A stretch of DNA of 64,000 nt from Curtobacterium sp. MMLR14_010 (GCF_001865015.1 NZ_MJGV01000079.1:336606-400605); one strand, 5' to 3'; numbered from the stretch's first letter, positions 1-9,347 are shown. Notes: generated from the sequence alone by a model not told the origin. Numbers and translations: made by a program.

Positions 1-123
1 GGTCCTGTGATGGGTGGGACGACTCGATGGTGCGCGCGCCGTCAGGACCGCGGGAGGTCCCCCGTGGTCCAGGGGAGTGACAGGGCACCCCTGGCATCCG
101 GAGTGCTCAGTAGCGTGAGCGGC

Positions 124-1023
124 ATGGACGAACCCACGGCGAACCGGCTCGGCGAGTACCTGCTCGCACGGCGGGGCCTCGTCACGCCGGAGCAGGTCGG
201 ACTCGCTCCCGGCGGGAACCGGCGGGTCACCGGACTCCGGCGCGAGGAGGTCGCACTGCTCGCCGGGATCAGCCTCGACTACTACCTGCGCCTCGAACGC
301 GGGCGAGACGGCAACCCGTCGGCGCAGGTGCTGGAGTCCCTGGCGCGGGTGCTCCAGCTCGACGACGTGGAGACCGAGTTCCTCCTCGGTCTCGGAGCGA
401 CCCGCACGAGGCCACGGCGTCGTCGCGCGGTCGAACGCGTGCCGGCCCGCCTGTACCAGCTCCTCGCCACGCTCGAGGTGCCGGCGTTCGTCGAGGGGCG
501 GTACTTCGACGTCCTGGCCGTGAACGCGGTCGCGACGGCCTTCTCGCCGCGCCTGACCCCGGGGGAGAACCGCTTGCGGTCGCTGCTCCTCGACGCGGAG
601 GAGCGCGAGTTCCACGACGACTGGGAGACCGCGACGGCCGACGCGGTCGCGTCCTTCCGGCACACGGTCGGCGACGACGTCACCGATGCCCGGGCGGTCG
701 AGATCGTCGGGGAGCTCTCGATGGCCAGCGCGCGGTTCCGGTCCCTCTGGGCCCGGCAGGACGTCCGCCGGCTCACGGGGAACTCGACCGTCGTGCACCA
801 CCCCTCGGTGGGGACCGTGCGGATGCACCGCGAGAAGTTCCCCGTCGACGGTCTGCTGTTCGTCGTGTACTACCCGGACACGGACAGCGAGAGCGCCGAG
901 AAGGTCCGCCTCCTGGCGGCACTGGCGACGAGTCGCGGCAGCGACGGGGGAGTACCCGACGGTGCCGGCGTCGGCAGCGACGGTGCCGGCGGCGACGGTG
1001 CGGTGTCGGGCGACCGGTCTTGA
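124..1023 (+). CDS. XRE-family regulator with MmyB-like ligand-binding domain
   Basis: Predicted cytoplasmic DNA-binding repressor or activator of about 299 residues. The N-terminal third is a helix-turn-helix domain, recognisable by TGLRREEVALLAGIS and YYLRLERGRDGNPS. The rest matches the MmyB-like ligand-binding domain common in actinobacterial regulators, including the conserved VLAVNAVA segment and a late tract with HHPSVGTVRMHREKF. The frame stays open upstream to position 7, but family homology starts at the ATG at 124 (MDEPTANRLGEYL), which lacks a strong Shine-Dalgarno. The C-terminal 30 residues are Gly/Asp/Ser-rich low complexity. Regulators of this type usually control an adjacent oxidoreductase; the SDR gene 91 bp downstream on the same strand is the obvious candidate target (inference). 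Confidence 0.85.
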   Translation: MDEPTANRLGEYLLARRGLVTPEQVGLAPGGNRRVTGLRREEVALLAGISLDYYLRLERGRDGNPSAQVLESLARVLQLDDVETEFLLGLGATRTRPRRRRAVERVPARLYQLLATLEVPAFVEGRYFDVLAVNAVATAFSPRLTPGENRLRSLLLDAEEREFHDDWETATADAVASFRHTVGDDVTDARAVEIVGELSMASARFRSLWARQDVRRLTGNSTVVHHPSVGTVRMHREKFPVDGLLFVVYYPDTDSESAEKVRLLAALATSRGSDGGVPDGAGVGSDGAGGDGAVSGDRS

Positions 1024-1114
1024 CGGTGGCCGCCTGCCGGGCCGTGGCCGGTGTGCGCAACCGGGGGACAGCCTCCTGGGCGGTGCGGTGACCGCGCTGC
1101 GTACCGTGAGGGAC

Positions 1115-2026
1115 ATGACGGACCAGCAGATCGACCAGTACACGATGCAGGACCCGACGAAGCTCTACGCCGACAAGACGCCCGACGAGCAGTACCTCAA
1201 GGGTGCCGGCACGGACGCCGAGATGGCGGAGAACGTCCCGGCCGACCACGGTGAGGACACCTACCGCGGCTCGGGCCGACTCGAGGGCCGCAAGGCGCTC
1301 ATCACCGGCGGTGACTCCGGCATCGGTGCCGCCGTCGCGATCGCGTACGCCCGCGAGGGTGCCGACGTGGCCATCAACTACCTCCCCGAGGAGCAGGAAG
1401 ATGCCGACCGCATCGTCTCGCTCATCGAGGCCGCCGGCCGCAAGGCCGTCGCGATCCCGGGTGACATCACGTCGCTCGAGTTCTGCGAGCAGCTCGTCGC
1501 GACCGCCGTGCAGGAGCTCGGTGGGCTCGACGTCCTGGTGAACAACGCCGGCAAGCAGCAGAACGTCGACGACATCACGAAGATCTCCGACGACGAGTTC
1601 GACGAGACCTTCAAGACGAACGTCTACGCGACGTTCCGCATCACGAAGGCCGCCGTCCCGCACCTGAAGCCGGGCTCGACGATCATCAACACGACCTCGA
1701 TCCAGGCCTACGCGCCGTCGCCGCACCTGGTGCACTACGCGGCCACCAAGGCCACCGTGAACAACCTCGCGAAGGGCCTCGCCGCGCAGCTCGCGCCGAA
1801 GGGCATCCGCGTCAACGCCGTCGCACCGGGCCCGATCTGGACGCCGCTGCAGCCGGCCGGTGGTCAGCCGCCGGAGGCGCTGCCGTCCGCCGGTGAGCAG
1901 ACCTACCTGGGCCGCTGGGGCCAGCCGGCCGAGCTCGCGCCGGCGTACGTGTTCCTGGCGAGCGGCGAGTCGTCGTACGTCGTCGGGGAGACGCTCCACG
2001 TCGACGGCGGCATGCCGACGCCGTAG
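1115..2026 (+). CDS. SDR-family oxidoreductase, general-stress YghA-like type
   Basis: A 303-residue NAD(P)-dependent short-chain dehydrogenase. An N-terminal extension of about 55 residues precedes the Rossmann motif TGGDSGIG; NNAG follows, then the catalytic YAATK and the family ending VVGETLHVDGGMPTP. The extension plus TGGDSGIG is typical of the YghA/YhdF stress-protein subgroup, which reduces small aldehydes or ketones; the real substrate is unknown. The ATG at 1115 is chosen because homology starts there, although the frame is open far upstream. It lies 91 bp downstream of the MmyB-type regulator. A second member of the same subfamily lies at 58472-59362. Confidence 0.88.
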   Translation: MTDQQIDQYTMQDPTKLYADKTPDEQYLKGAGTDAEMAENVPADHGEDTYRGSGRLEGRKALITGGDSGIGAAVAIAYAREGADVAINYLPEEQEDADRIVSLIEAAGRKAVAIPGDITSLEFCEQLVATAVQELGGLDVLVNNAGKQQNVDDITKISDDEFDETFKTNVYATFRITKAAVPHLKPGSTIINTTSIQAYAPSPHLVHYAATKATVNNLAKGLAAQLAPKGIRVNAVAPGPIWTPLQPAGGQPPEALPSAGEQTYLGRWGQPAELAPAYVFLASGESSYVVGETLHVDGGMPTP

Positions 2027-2087
2027 CGGCTGCTGCGTGCCGGTCGGCTGTGTGCCGGCCGCGCCCGAATTGCGCTGAGTTGCGCTG

Positions 2088-2153
2088 ATGGTGCGAGGTT
2101 CCACTAGCCGTGCTGGGTCCTGTGCCCGCACGGTGTGGGGAACCTCGCACCAT
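2088..2153. repeat. Dispersed nested palindrome, copy A
   Basis: Perfect 15-bp outer inverted repeat (ATGGTGCGAGGTTCC at 2088-2102, its complement at 2139-2153) enclosing an inner inverted repeat (CCGTGC..GGG against CCCGCACGG). The same architecture recurs at 22167-22226 and 24006-24065. It lies between convergent genes, the SDR and the iron permease, so it may also terminate transcription, but there is no T-tract. Confidence 0.8.
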
Positions 2154-2199
2154 TCCTCGTTCCGGGCGGACGCGGGCGCGCGGGCGGGGCGTGCGGCGC

Positions 2200-4287
2200 T
2201 CAGCGCGGCGTGCGGACGAGCAGCCAGATGAAGTACGGCGTGCCGATGACGGCGGTGAGGATCCCCGCGCCGAGCTGTGCCGGTGCGATGACGGTCCGCC
2301 CGACGACGTCGCCGACGCACACGAGCACCGCGCCGAGCAGCACGGCCACGGGCACCACGGCGGCGTGCTTCCGGCCCACCAGTGCCCTGGCCGCGTGCGG
2401 TGCGACGAGCCCCACGAAGCCGATCGTCCCGACCGCGGCGATCGCCGTCGCGGTGAGCAGCACCGACACCGCGAGGAAGCCGAACCGGGTGCGGGACAGC
2501 CGGACGCCGAGGAGGCGCGGGGTGTCCTCGTCGAGGGAGACGAGGTCGAGCTCCCGGCGCCGGGCGACGACGACGGCGAGCGACACCACGAGGACGACGG
2601 CGACCGGCAGGCAGTCCGCCCACGTGCGGCCGTAGGTCGAGCCGGACAGCCACGTCAGCGCCTTCGTCGCGTTGAACGGGTCGGTCAGGACGATCACCAG
2701 GCTGATCATCGCGGTGAGCCCGGACGAGACGCCGATGCCGACGAGCACCAGCCGGTCCTGGCGGAACCCACCGCGGGCAGCGAGCCCGAACACGACGGCG
2801 GCGGCGACGGCGGCGCCGAGGAAGGCCCCGCCCGCCGTGGTCCACGTCCCGACGACGGGCACCGCGGTCACGACGACGACCGCGCCGAGTCCCGCGCCGC
2901 TGGACACCCCCAGCACGCCGGGGTCGGCCAGGGGGTTCCGTGTGACGGCCTGCACGACCGTGCCGGCGAGCGCGAGGGCGGCTCCGGCCAGCAGCGCGGC
3001 GGACACCCGGGGGACCCGGGTGTCGAGGATGAAGGCGATGGCCTGGTTGGCCCGCCCGGTGAGCCAGTTCGTGACGTCGCCGAGGAGCAGCTTCGCGTCG
3101 CCGAGCAGCACCGACGCGATGACGACCCCGACCAGGACCACGACGAGCGAGCCGATGACGACGGGCACGGTCCACCGACCGGGGACGCTGGCGCCCTCGA
3201 GCTGCCCGGACTGGCCGGAGTCCCGCGTGCGGAGGGCCATCACGACGAGGAACACCGCGCCGACGACGCTCGTCACGACGCCGGTCGGCACCGCGGTCGC
3301 CGCGTCGCCGTGCACCACCGCGCGGAGCAGGACGTCGGACGCGAGCACGATGCCGGCGCCGACGAGCCCGGCGACCGGGAACGCCGCCCACGACCGGTGC
3401 AGCGTCGGGAAGCGCCGGGCGAGGGGGCGGACGAGCGCGGGGGCGGAGAGGCCGACGAAGCCGATCGGGCCGGCGACGGTGACGGCCGCTGCCGACAGCA
3501 CCACGGCGAGCACGATCGCGACGACCCGGGTGCCGTGCACGGGGACGCCGAGCCCGCGGGCGGTGTCGTCGCCGAGCGCCAGGGCGTCGACCCGGCGGGA
3601 CACGAACACGAAGCCGGCGACGCCGACGGCCAGGAACGGCAGCATCGGCACGAGCCCGCCGAAGCCGTTCTGCGCGATGCCGCCCTGGCTCCACGCGTAC
3701 ATCCCCTGGGTCTCCTGGGGGAACAGCAGGACCAGGGCGTTCGTCACCGCACCGAGTCCGAGCGCGAGGGCCGACCCGGCGAGCACCAGTCGGACGGTCC
3801 CGCTGCCGAGACCCGAGAGCGCGAGCACGACCGCCGCGGCACCGAGCCCACCGAGGAACGCGAGGCCCGACTGCGCCAGGACGCCGAACCCGATGCCGGA
3901 GACGGACCCGAGCCCGAGCGCGAGGTAGGCGCCCGCGTTGACGGCCAGCGTGTCCGGGGACGCGAGCACGTTCCGCGTGACGGCCTGCATCGCGGCGCCG
4001 GCCACCCCGAGGGCCACGCCGACCAGGAGCCCGGCGACCATCCGCGGCAGGCGGGACGCCACCACGACCGAGGCGTCCGTTCGGTCGGCGTTCCCCGTGA
4101 CGGCCTTCCACAGCGCACCGGGTCCGACGTCGGCCGTGCCCTGCGTGACGTCGATCGCCGCGAGGATCGCGACGACGACGAGCCCACCGAGCAGCAGCGC
4201 GACGCCGAGGGAGACGCGCCGGGTCCGCGCACGTCCCGAGCGACCGGCGGCCGGGACGGCGCGGACCGGCGCCGGGGTGTCGATCAC
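2200..4287 (-). CDS. Iron-siderophore ABC transporter permease, fused double FecCD
   Basis: A 695-residue integral membrane protein made of two FecCD/BtuC-type permease halves in one chain, roughly residues 30-345 and 360-695, about 20 membrane segments in all. Each half has the family signature: SRLPRMVAGLLVGVALGVAG with TRNVLASPDTLAVN in the first, DTRVPRVSAALLAGAALALAG with TRNPLADPGVLGVSSG in the second. Such FhuB-like fusions replace the usual heterodimer. It is the last gene of an operon: its start lies 3 nt beyond the stop of the binding-protein gene. Ferric siderophore is the expected substrate, from family membership and the iron box upstream; the particular siderophore cannot be read. 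Confidence 0.92.
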   Translation of the reverse strand: MIDTPAPVRAVPAAGRSGRARTRRVSLGVALLLGGLVVVAILAAIDVTQGTADVGPGALWKAVTGNADRTDASVVVASRLPRMVAGLLVGVALGVAGAAMQAVTRNVLASPDTLAVNAGAYLALGLGSVSGIGFGVLAQSGLAFLGGLGAAAVVLALSGLGSGTVRLVLAGSALALGLGAVTNALVLLFPQETQGMYAWSQGGIAQNGFGGLVPMLPFLAVGVAGFVFVSRRVDALALGDDTARGLGVPVHGTRVVAIVLAVVLSAAAVTVAGPIGFVGLSAPALVRPLARRFPTLHRSWAAFPVAGLVGAGIVLASDVLLRAVVHGDAATAVPTGVVTSVVGAVFLVVMALRTRDSGQSGQLEGASVPGRWTVPVVIGSLVVVLVGVVIASVLLGDAKLLLGDVTNWLTGRANQAIAFILDTRVPRVSAALLAGAALALAGTVVQAVTRNPLADPGVLGVSSGAGLGAVVVVTAVPVVGTWTTAGGAFLGAAVAAAVVFGLAARGGFRQDRLVLVGIGVSSGLTAMISLVIVLTDPFNATKALTWLSGSTYGRTWADCLPVAVVLVVSLAVVVARRRELDLVSLDEDTPRLLGVRLSRTRFGFLAVSVLLTATAIAAVGTIGFVGLVAPHAARALVGRKHAAVVPVAVLLGAVLVCVGDVVGRTVIAPAQLGAGILTAVIGTPYFIWLLVRTPR

Positions 4288-4290
4288 CCG

Positions 4291-5265
4291 CTACTTCGTG
4301 ATCGCGGCGACGGCGGCCTCGACGTAGGCCTCCATCGACCCGGGGCCGCCGAACATCCAGATGCCGTCGTCGAGGCGGTGGACGGCACCCTGCTCGACGA
4401 AGGGCAGCGACTTCCACACGTCGTTCGACGCCAGGGTCTTCGCGAAGACGTCGTCGCCGTCCACGTCGTTGCCGATGTAGAGGAACGTGGTGTCGTCGGG
4501 CAGCGCGGTGAGGCCCTCGACGTCGGTCGACCCGAGGCCGTACGCCGCGTCGCCCGTGATGGTCCACGCGTTCTCGAGGCCGAGTGCGGTGTTCACGGCA
4601 CCGATCGCGGAGGTCTTCGTGTACGGACGGATCGTCACCTGGTTCGAGAGCACGTACGCGTCGGCGAAGGCCACGCGCGTGCCGTCCTTGCCCGCGTCGG
4701 CGAGCTGCTGCTTCGCGTCCGCGAGCTTCGACTCGAAGCCCTTCCAGACCGTCGTCGCCTTCGCGGTGGTGCCGGTCGCCGTCGCGATGAGGTCGAGCGT
4801 CTTCTTCATGTTCGCGAGCTGGTCCTTCCCTTCGGCGGACTCCACCACGAGGGTCGGCGCGATCTTCCGCAGCTGCGTGATGACGGAGGACTTGAGCGAG
4901 GTCGTCGCCACGATGAGGTCGGGCGCGATCGAGGCGATGGTGTCCGTGCTCGGCTCACCGCGCGTGCCGATGTCCTTCGGGTCGCCCGTGAGCGGCACGG
5001 CGGAGTCCCACGCCGAGTAGCCCTTGACGTCGGCCACCCCGGCCGGTGCGACACCGAGGGTCTCGAGGTCCTCGACGACGTTCCACTCGGTCCCGACGAC
5101 CTTCTCCGCGGCGCCGTCGAGGATCACCTTCGTGCCCGTGGCGTCGGTGACGGTGATCTTCGACGCCGAGGAGGTCGCGTCGGTCGCCGACTGGGTCGCG
5201 CCGCAGGCGGTCAGGCCGATCGCGACGGAGACGGCGACGGCGGTGGCGGTGAGGAGGCGCTTCAT
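4291..5265 (-). CDS. Iron-siderophore ABC transporter substrate-binding lipoprotein
   Basis: A 324-residue exported lipoprotein with signal peptide and lipobox ending LTAC (lipidated Cys21), followed by a Ser/Thr-rich linker. The mature part has the periplasmic-binding fold of the FecB/FhuD class: VTDATGTKVILDG at the start of the domain, then EDLETLGVAPAGVA, and a C-terminal lobe ending in MEAYVEAAVAAITK. It would deliver ferric siderophore to the fused permease. The start codon overlaps the stop of the upstream ATPase gene by 4 nt (ATGA), showing translational coupling. Confidence 0.92.
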   Translation of the reverse strand: MKRLLTATAVAVSVAIGLTACGATQSATDATSSASKITVTDATGTKVILDGAAEKVVGTEWNVVEDLETLGVAPAGVADVKGYSAWDSAVPLTGDPKDIGTRGEPSTDTIASIAPDLIVATTSLKSSVITQLRKIAPTLVVESAEGKDQLANMKKTLDLIATATGTTAKATTVWKGFESKLADAKQQLADAGKDGTRVAFADAYVLSNQVTIRPYTKTSAIGAVNTALGLENAWTITGDAAYGLGSTDVEGLTALPDDTTFLYIGNDVDGDDVFAKTLASNDVWKSLPFVEQGAVHRLDDGIWMFGGPGSMEAYVEAAVAAITK

Positions 5266-6119
5266 GAGCTGCTGTGGAGCCTTTCGGTGCGGGTGTGGTG
5301 TCGGCCGACGGCGCGGGTGCGCAGGCGTCCGGTGGAGGGGTCGTGGTCGACGTCGATCCGGATGCCGTACACGGCGGAGAGTCCGTCCGAGGTGAAGACC
5401 TCGGCCGGGGTGCCCTCCGCGACGACGACCCCGGCCTCGAGCAGGACGACGCGGTCGGCGACGGCTGCGGCCTGGTCGAGGTCGTGCAGGACCACGCCGA
5501 CGGCGATGTGCCGCTCGTCGGCGAGGTCGCGGATCAGGTCGAGGAGCTCCACCTGGTAGCGGAGGTCGAGGTAGGTGGTCGGCTCGTCGAGCAGGAGCAC
5601 GTCGGTCTCCTGTGCGAGGCAGCTCGCCAGCCAGACACGCTGCAGCTGTCCACCGGAGAGCTGGTCGACGTGCCGGTCGGTGAGGTCGCGCAGGCCGGTG
5701 ACGTCGAGGGCGTGCTCGACGACCGCCGCCCCGTCGGGGTCGGACCCGCCGAAGCGCGAGCGGTACGGGTGACGGCCGAACGCGACGACGTCGCGGATGC
5801 GCAGGCCGCCGGGGGTCGGCCGGCCCTGGGTGAGGAGTGCGACGCGCTGCGCGAAGGCCTTCGGCGAGAGGGCGAGGCAGTCGACCGCCGCGTCCGCGTC
5901 AGCGGTCCCGTCGGCCGGCGGTGCCCCGTCGTGCAGCGTCACCGCGCCACTCCGCGCCGACTGCAGTCGCGCGATCGTCCGCAGCAGCGTGGACTTGCCC
6001 GACCCGTTCGGCCCGACGAGCGCGGTCACGCGGCCGGCGACGAGCTCCAGGGACGCGCCGTGCACGACAGCGTCACCCTGGTAGGCCACGGTGACGGCAT
6101 CAGCTCGGAGATCGACCAC
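5262..6119 (-). CDS. Iron-siderophore ABC transporter ATP-binding protein
   Basis: A 285-residue ABC ATPase of the FecE/FepC class. Walker A is GPNGSGKST (about residues 36-44), the signature is LSGGQLQRVWLA, and Walker B is DVLLLDEPTTYLDL. First gene of the three-gene uptake operon. The start is a GTG at 6119, only 4 nt from the iron-box palindrome, with no room for a normal 5' leader or Shine-Dalgarno; the transcript is probably leaderless or nearly so. An insertion of about 15 Asp/Ala-rich residues after the first strands is a lineage feature. Confidence 0.92.
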   Translation of the reverse strand: MVDLRADAVTVAYQGDAVVHGASLELVAGRVTALVGPNGSGKSTLLRTIARLQSARSGAVTLHDGAPPADGTADADAAVDCLALSPKAFAQRVALLTQGRPTPGGLRIRDVVAFGRHPYRSRFGGSDPDGAAVVEHALDVTGLRDLTDRHVDQLSGGQLQRVWLASCLAQETDVLLLDEPTTYLDLRYQVELLDLIRDLADERHIAVGVVLHDLDQAAAVADRVVLLEAGVVVAEGTPAEVFTSDGLSAVYGIRIDVDHDPSTGRLRTRAVGRHHTRTERLHSSS

Positions 6120-6123
6120 GCAG

Positions 6124-6142
6124 TAAGGTTAGCCTAACCTTC
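6124..6142 (-). promoter_or_regulatory. DtxR/IdeR-type iron box of the siderophore operon
   Basis: TAAGGTTAGCCTAACCTTC is a near-perfect match to the actinobacterial iron-repressor operator (consensus TTAGGTTAGSCTAACCTAA) and is palindromic about its centre. It sits immediately 5' of the GTG start of the ATPase gene on the minus strand, so iron-loaded repressor would cover the promoter. Iron-starvation induction of 2200-6119 is therefore predicted. Confidence 0.9.
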
Positions 6143-6182
6143 GTACCGTTCCGCAAGCGCGGGCGTCAGGTGGGTGCCGGTC

Positions 6183-6506
6183 TCAGCCCGAGACGCCGCA
6201 GCTCCTCGCCATCGCCTCGAGCAGTTCGCGGGCCGACATCGCGGCGGCCAGCTCGATCTCGACGGGGTTGATCCCGAATGCCCGCTCGAGCTCGCGGCGG
6301 CGTGCCTGGTCGGCGACGGGGACCTCCGGCCGCTGCGGCAGCACGGCGATCGCGTGCGCGGCGGCGTCGAATGCGCCGTGCGGCCGGCCGAGCTGTTCCC
6401 ACATGGTGCGGACGTCGTGCGCGACCTGGTCGGTGTCGCCGCCGAACTCGAAGCCGGCGGACGCCATGGTGGCCAGTCCCTGGGCGATGGGGTCGTTCGG
6501 GGTCAT
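6183..6506 (-). CDS. Conserved hypothetical protein, 107 residues
   Basis: Not recognised. The ATG at 6506 begins MTPNDPIAQGLATMASAGFE; the frame is open far upstream, but composition becomes shadow-like before this point. The product looks soluble and helical, with FGGDTDQVAHDVRTMWEQLG and ending in ELLEAMARSCGVSG. It has no signal peptide or membrane segment. It is transcribed towards, but separately from, the iron operon and divergently from the TetR-type regulator at 6733. Confidence 0.6.
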   Translation of the reverse strand: MTPNDPIAQGLATMASAGFEFGGDTDQVAHDVRTMWEQLGRPHGAFDAAAHAIAVLPQRPEVPVADQARRRELERAFGINPVEIELAAAMSARELLEAMARSCGVSG

Positions 6507-6732
6507 GGCGGCATGCTCACACAACCGGCCGGGAACCCGCCAGGACCGCGGCGGGGCACGCGGTGCTGTCCCCCTTCCGCACGACCCCCGGACCGGGGAT
6601 GCTGCTCGGCCCCGGAACGCGGTTGACTTGCCCAGCCGCCCGTCCTGGGACGGCCATGCGGACAGGACGTCCGCGGATCGGACACGCGCCACGACGACGT
6701 CGGCTCGGCGTCCCGGATCGACGGAGGGCACG

Positions 6733-7407
6733 ATGCTCGAAGACACCAGCGCGGACACCGCGGCAGCTGCCGCCGCGGCCGCGACCCTGCACCTGCGCAT
6801 CACGATCGTGGGTGCCACCGTCGACCTGTTGCGGGACGTGCCCTTCCACGAGGCCCGCCCCGAGGACGTGGCCGACCGGCTCGCGATCAGCGTGTACGAG
6901 CTGCGCCAGCACTTCCCGTCGTGGGACGGCCTGGTGCTCGCCGCGCTCGACCGCTGGAACGGCACGCGGATGGACGACGTCACCCAGGACGTCGGCAACG
7001 GCACGACCGTCGAGCTCCTCCGTGCCATCGTCGCCTCGAACGCCGAGGACCCCGCGCTCATGCGCCTGCTCGTCGCGCTGCTCTCGGTCGCCGGCAACCC
7101 CGCGCACCCGATGTCGACGTACCTCCGATCCCGCTACCAGCTCTTCTTCCTGCAGATCAAGCGCGGGCTCGAGCACGACATCGCCGTCGGCCGCGCGCCG
7201 CACACGATGGACCCGCGCCGTGGAGCGGAACAGCTCATCGCGCTGTACGAGGGGCTGCAGCTGCAGGCCCTGCTGCGCGCGGACCTCGACCTGGTGCCGG
7301 CGTTCGACCGCTCCGTGGCCCGGCTGGAGCGCGGGTGGATGGAGCGCTACGAGCCCCAGGCCGCCCGGCGGCTGTCCACCTGGGCCGACGACGGCTGGGA
7401 CATCTGA
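6733..7407 (+). CDS. TetR/AcrR-like transcriptional regulator
   Basis: About 224 residues. The N-terminal 70 residues fit a TetR helix-turn-helix, with RPEDVADRLAISVYELRQHFPSWDGLVLAALDRW where YELRQHF occupies the recognition-helix position. The C-terminal helical domain (LLRAIVASNAEDPALMRLLVALL) resembles TetR effector domains. The start ATG at 6733 has a good Shine-Dalgarno (GGAGG, 6723-6727). An alanine stretch precedes the HTH. Effector and targets are unknown; it is not adjacent to an obvious transporter. Confidence 0.72.
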   Translation: MLEDTSADTAAAAAAAATLHLRITIVGATVDLLRDVPFHEARPEDVADRLAISVYELRQHFPSWDGLVLAALDRWNGTRMDDVTQDVGNGTTVELLRAIVASNAEDPALMRLLVALLSVAGNPAHPMSTYLRSRYQLFFLQIKRGLEHDIAVGRAPHTMDPRRGAEQLIALYEGLQLQALLRADLDLVPAFDRSVARLERGWMERYEPQAARRLSTWADDGWDI

Positions 7408-7514
7408 CCCCGACGCCTCTGGCCGCGGCACGCGTCACTGGCCGGAGGACGCGCTGCTGGCAGCGTGACGAGGGTGCGCCGGGTACGACGGGACCTCCAA
7501 CGGAAGGAGCCGTC

Positions 7515-7709
7515 ATGGCAGCACCGAACCCGATCCAGGTCCAGAAGTTCCTGAGCGGTATCGACTACCCGGCGTCGAAGGACGACATCGTCACGACGGC
7601 CGAGAAGGAGGGTGCGGACGACAACGTCCTCGACGCCCTCAAGCAGATCCCGGACCAGGAGTACGACGGCCCGACCGCAGTGTCGAAGGCCGTCTCTGAG
7701 ACCGACTGA
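7515..7709 (+). CDS. DUF2795 protein, 64 residues
   Basis: A small acidic protein of the DUF2795 family, here MAAPNPIQVQKFLSGIDYPA, then DDIVTTAEKEGADDNVLDAL and LKQIPDQEYDGPTAVSKA. Family members are short helical proteins, frequent in actinobacteria and found in stress settings; no biochemical role is established. The start is fixed by the Shine-Dalgarno GGAAGGA at 7502-7508. Confidence 0.88.
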   Translation: MAAPNPIQVQKFLSGIDYPASKDDIVTTAEKEGADDNVLDALKQIPDQEYDGPTAVSKAVSETD

Positions 7710-7759
7710 CGCCGAGCGTCACCCCACGGCCGGTCCCCCGCCGGTCCCGCCGCCCGCTG

Positions 7760-9280
7760 TCAGGGCGTGCGTGACCCTCGGGGGACCGTCCCGTTCCCGG
7801 GGTCGTACCCCGTGTCGCGCAGCACCCGGATCGCCGTGGTGTCGCTGTGCACCGACTGCACGTGGACCCGCCGCGACCGCCGGAGTGCCCGTCGTGCGCC
7901 CGGTGTCGCGAAGAGCGACCCGAGCACCAGACCGGCGCCGATGCCGAGTGCGACGGAGACGGCCGCGACGAAGTCCAGTGCGGCACTCGACGTGCCGGAC
8001 ATGAAGTTCAGCAGGGCGTTCGACACGGCCACACCGGGCAGGAGCGCCCCGCAGAACGCCGGCACCGAGATCGCGGAGACCGCCGTCCGCATCCGCACGG
8101 CGGCGTACGTCGACAGCACGCCGAGCAGCACCGCGGCCACGAAGGTCGCCCCGAGCAGCGGCAGCCCGAGCTGGCGGAGCCCCCACAGCGCCGCGGCCGC
8201 GGTCACCGAGAAGACGACGGCGACGGGGATCACCCGCGCGCTCGCCTGCTGCACGAAGCAGTTCGCCGCGGCCGACACGACGGTCAGCGACAGCGACGCC
8301 CAGAGCGGCAGGGTCTGCGTCACGATGCCCGACGGGTCCACCTCGAGGTGCAGCCACTTCGTCATCGCGATGCCCGCCGGCACCCCCACGACGATCGCGG
8401 CGATGACGAGCCCGATGTAGAACGCACGGGCGACGGCCATCGCCCGGAAGCCGGAGATCGCGTCCTGCGCCCACGTCACGAGCGACACGTGGGGCAGCAG
8501 GAGCACCACGAGGGCCGCGACCATCGTCGCAGCGCCCGTCGGCTGCAGGACCCCGGCACCGATCGCGAGCGTGCCGATCACCGACGCGACCGCGCCCTGC
8601 GCCCCGGACACGAAGAACTGCGGGTAGCCCCGGCCGGTCAGCCACCGTCCGGAGACGATGATGCCGAGCATCAGCACGAACGCCCCGACGCCGGCACGCC
8701 AGCCACCACCGGCCTGCATCGCGATCGACGTCCCGAGGATCGACAGCCCGACGTCAGCGATCCACGTCGGCCACCGGGAGGGCATCCGCAGCACGGCGAC
8801 GAGCGCGCTCACGGCCGAGGTCATGTCCCGCTCGTCGTGGATGACGTCGTCGACGATCTGGTTCGCCCACGCCAGCCGGTTCAGGTCCGACCCGTCCGAC
8901 CGCACGGTGCGCATCTTGACCAGCACGGGGCCGTCGGACGGCGCGTACTGGATCGTCACCGAGCTGCCGGTGAAGTCGAGCTCCAGCGGTGCGAGGTTCC
9001 ACTTCGTCGCGACGGCGACCAGCGCGATCTCGACGCTCCTGGTGTCGGCTCCGGACGCCAGCATCACCTCGGCGACGTCGAGGCAGAAGTCGACGATCTG
9101 CACGGCCGTGTACTGCGCGGCCGCCTGACGGTCCGGTTCGACGTGCTCGTAGATCGAGCCACGCAGCCGGGCGCGGATGTCCCGCAGGTCGTGCTGCGCG
9201 ACGCTCCTGGCACGGGGGCGGTGCGGAGGGCGCGGAGGGCGGCCCGTCCGGGGAGCAGGGTGGAGCGGGTCGGGCATCAC
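7760..9280 (-). CDS. thrE: Threonine/serine exporter, ThrE family
   Basis: A 506-residue membrane exporter. A soluble N-terminal segment of about 160 residues (VQIVDFCLDVAEVMLASGAD, then SVEIALVAVATKW) is the DUF1212 half; it leads into about ten membrane helices that include the DUF3815-like second half. Corynebacterium ThrE, the founding member, exports L-threonine and L-serine by proton motive force. The C-terminal tail after the last helix is Arg-rich and cytosolic. The gene stands alone and is convergent with the DUF2795 gene. Assignment to the family is firm; the substrate is inferred. Confidence 0.87.
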   Translation of the reverse strand: MMPDPLHPAPRTGRPPRPPHRPRARSVAQHDLRDIRARLRGSIYEHVEPDRQAAAQYTAVQIVDFCLDVAEVMLASGADTRSVEIALVAVATKWNLAPLELDFTGSSVTIQYAPSDGPVLVKMRTVRSDGSDLNRLAWANQIVDDVIHDERDMTSAVSALVAVLRMPSRWPTWIADVGLSILGTSIAMQAGGGWRAGVGAFVLMLGIIVSGRWLTGRGYPQFFVSGAQGAVASVIGTLAIGAGVLQPTGAATMVAALVVLLLPHVSLVTWAQDAISGFRAMAVARAFYIGLVIAAIVVGVPAGIAMTKWLHLEVDPSGIVTQTLPLWASLSLTVVSAAANCFVQQASARVIPVAVVFSVTAAAALWGLRQLGLPLLGATFVAAVLLGVLSTYAAVRMRTAVSAISVPAFCGALLPGVAVSNALLNFMSGTSSAALDFVAAVSVALGIGAGLVLGSLFATPGARRALRRSRRVHVQSVHSDTTAIRVLRDTGYDPGNGTVPRGSRTP

Positions 9281-9347
9281 GCCATTGTGCCTGGCCGACG
9301 GACGCGAGTCCGCACGTCCGCTGGACGCGCCGCGGAGTCCGGCTGTG

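Noticed and set aside
773..4567. Very long minus-strand open frame (over 1200 codons)
   Set aside because: Opposite-strand shadow of the SDR and of the iron operon; Arg/Gly-rich composition and no domain. The real genes in the other frames explain the region.
2110..5559. Long plus-strand open frame across the iron operon
   Set aside because: Antisense shadow of the permease and binding-protein genes; no recognisable motif.
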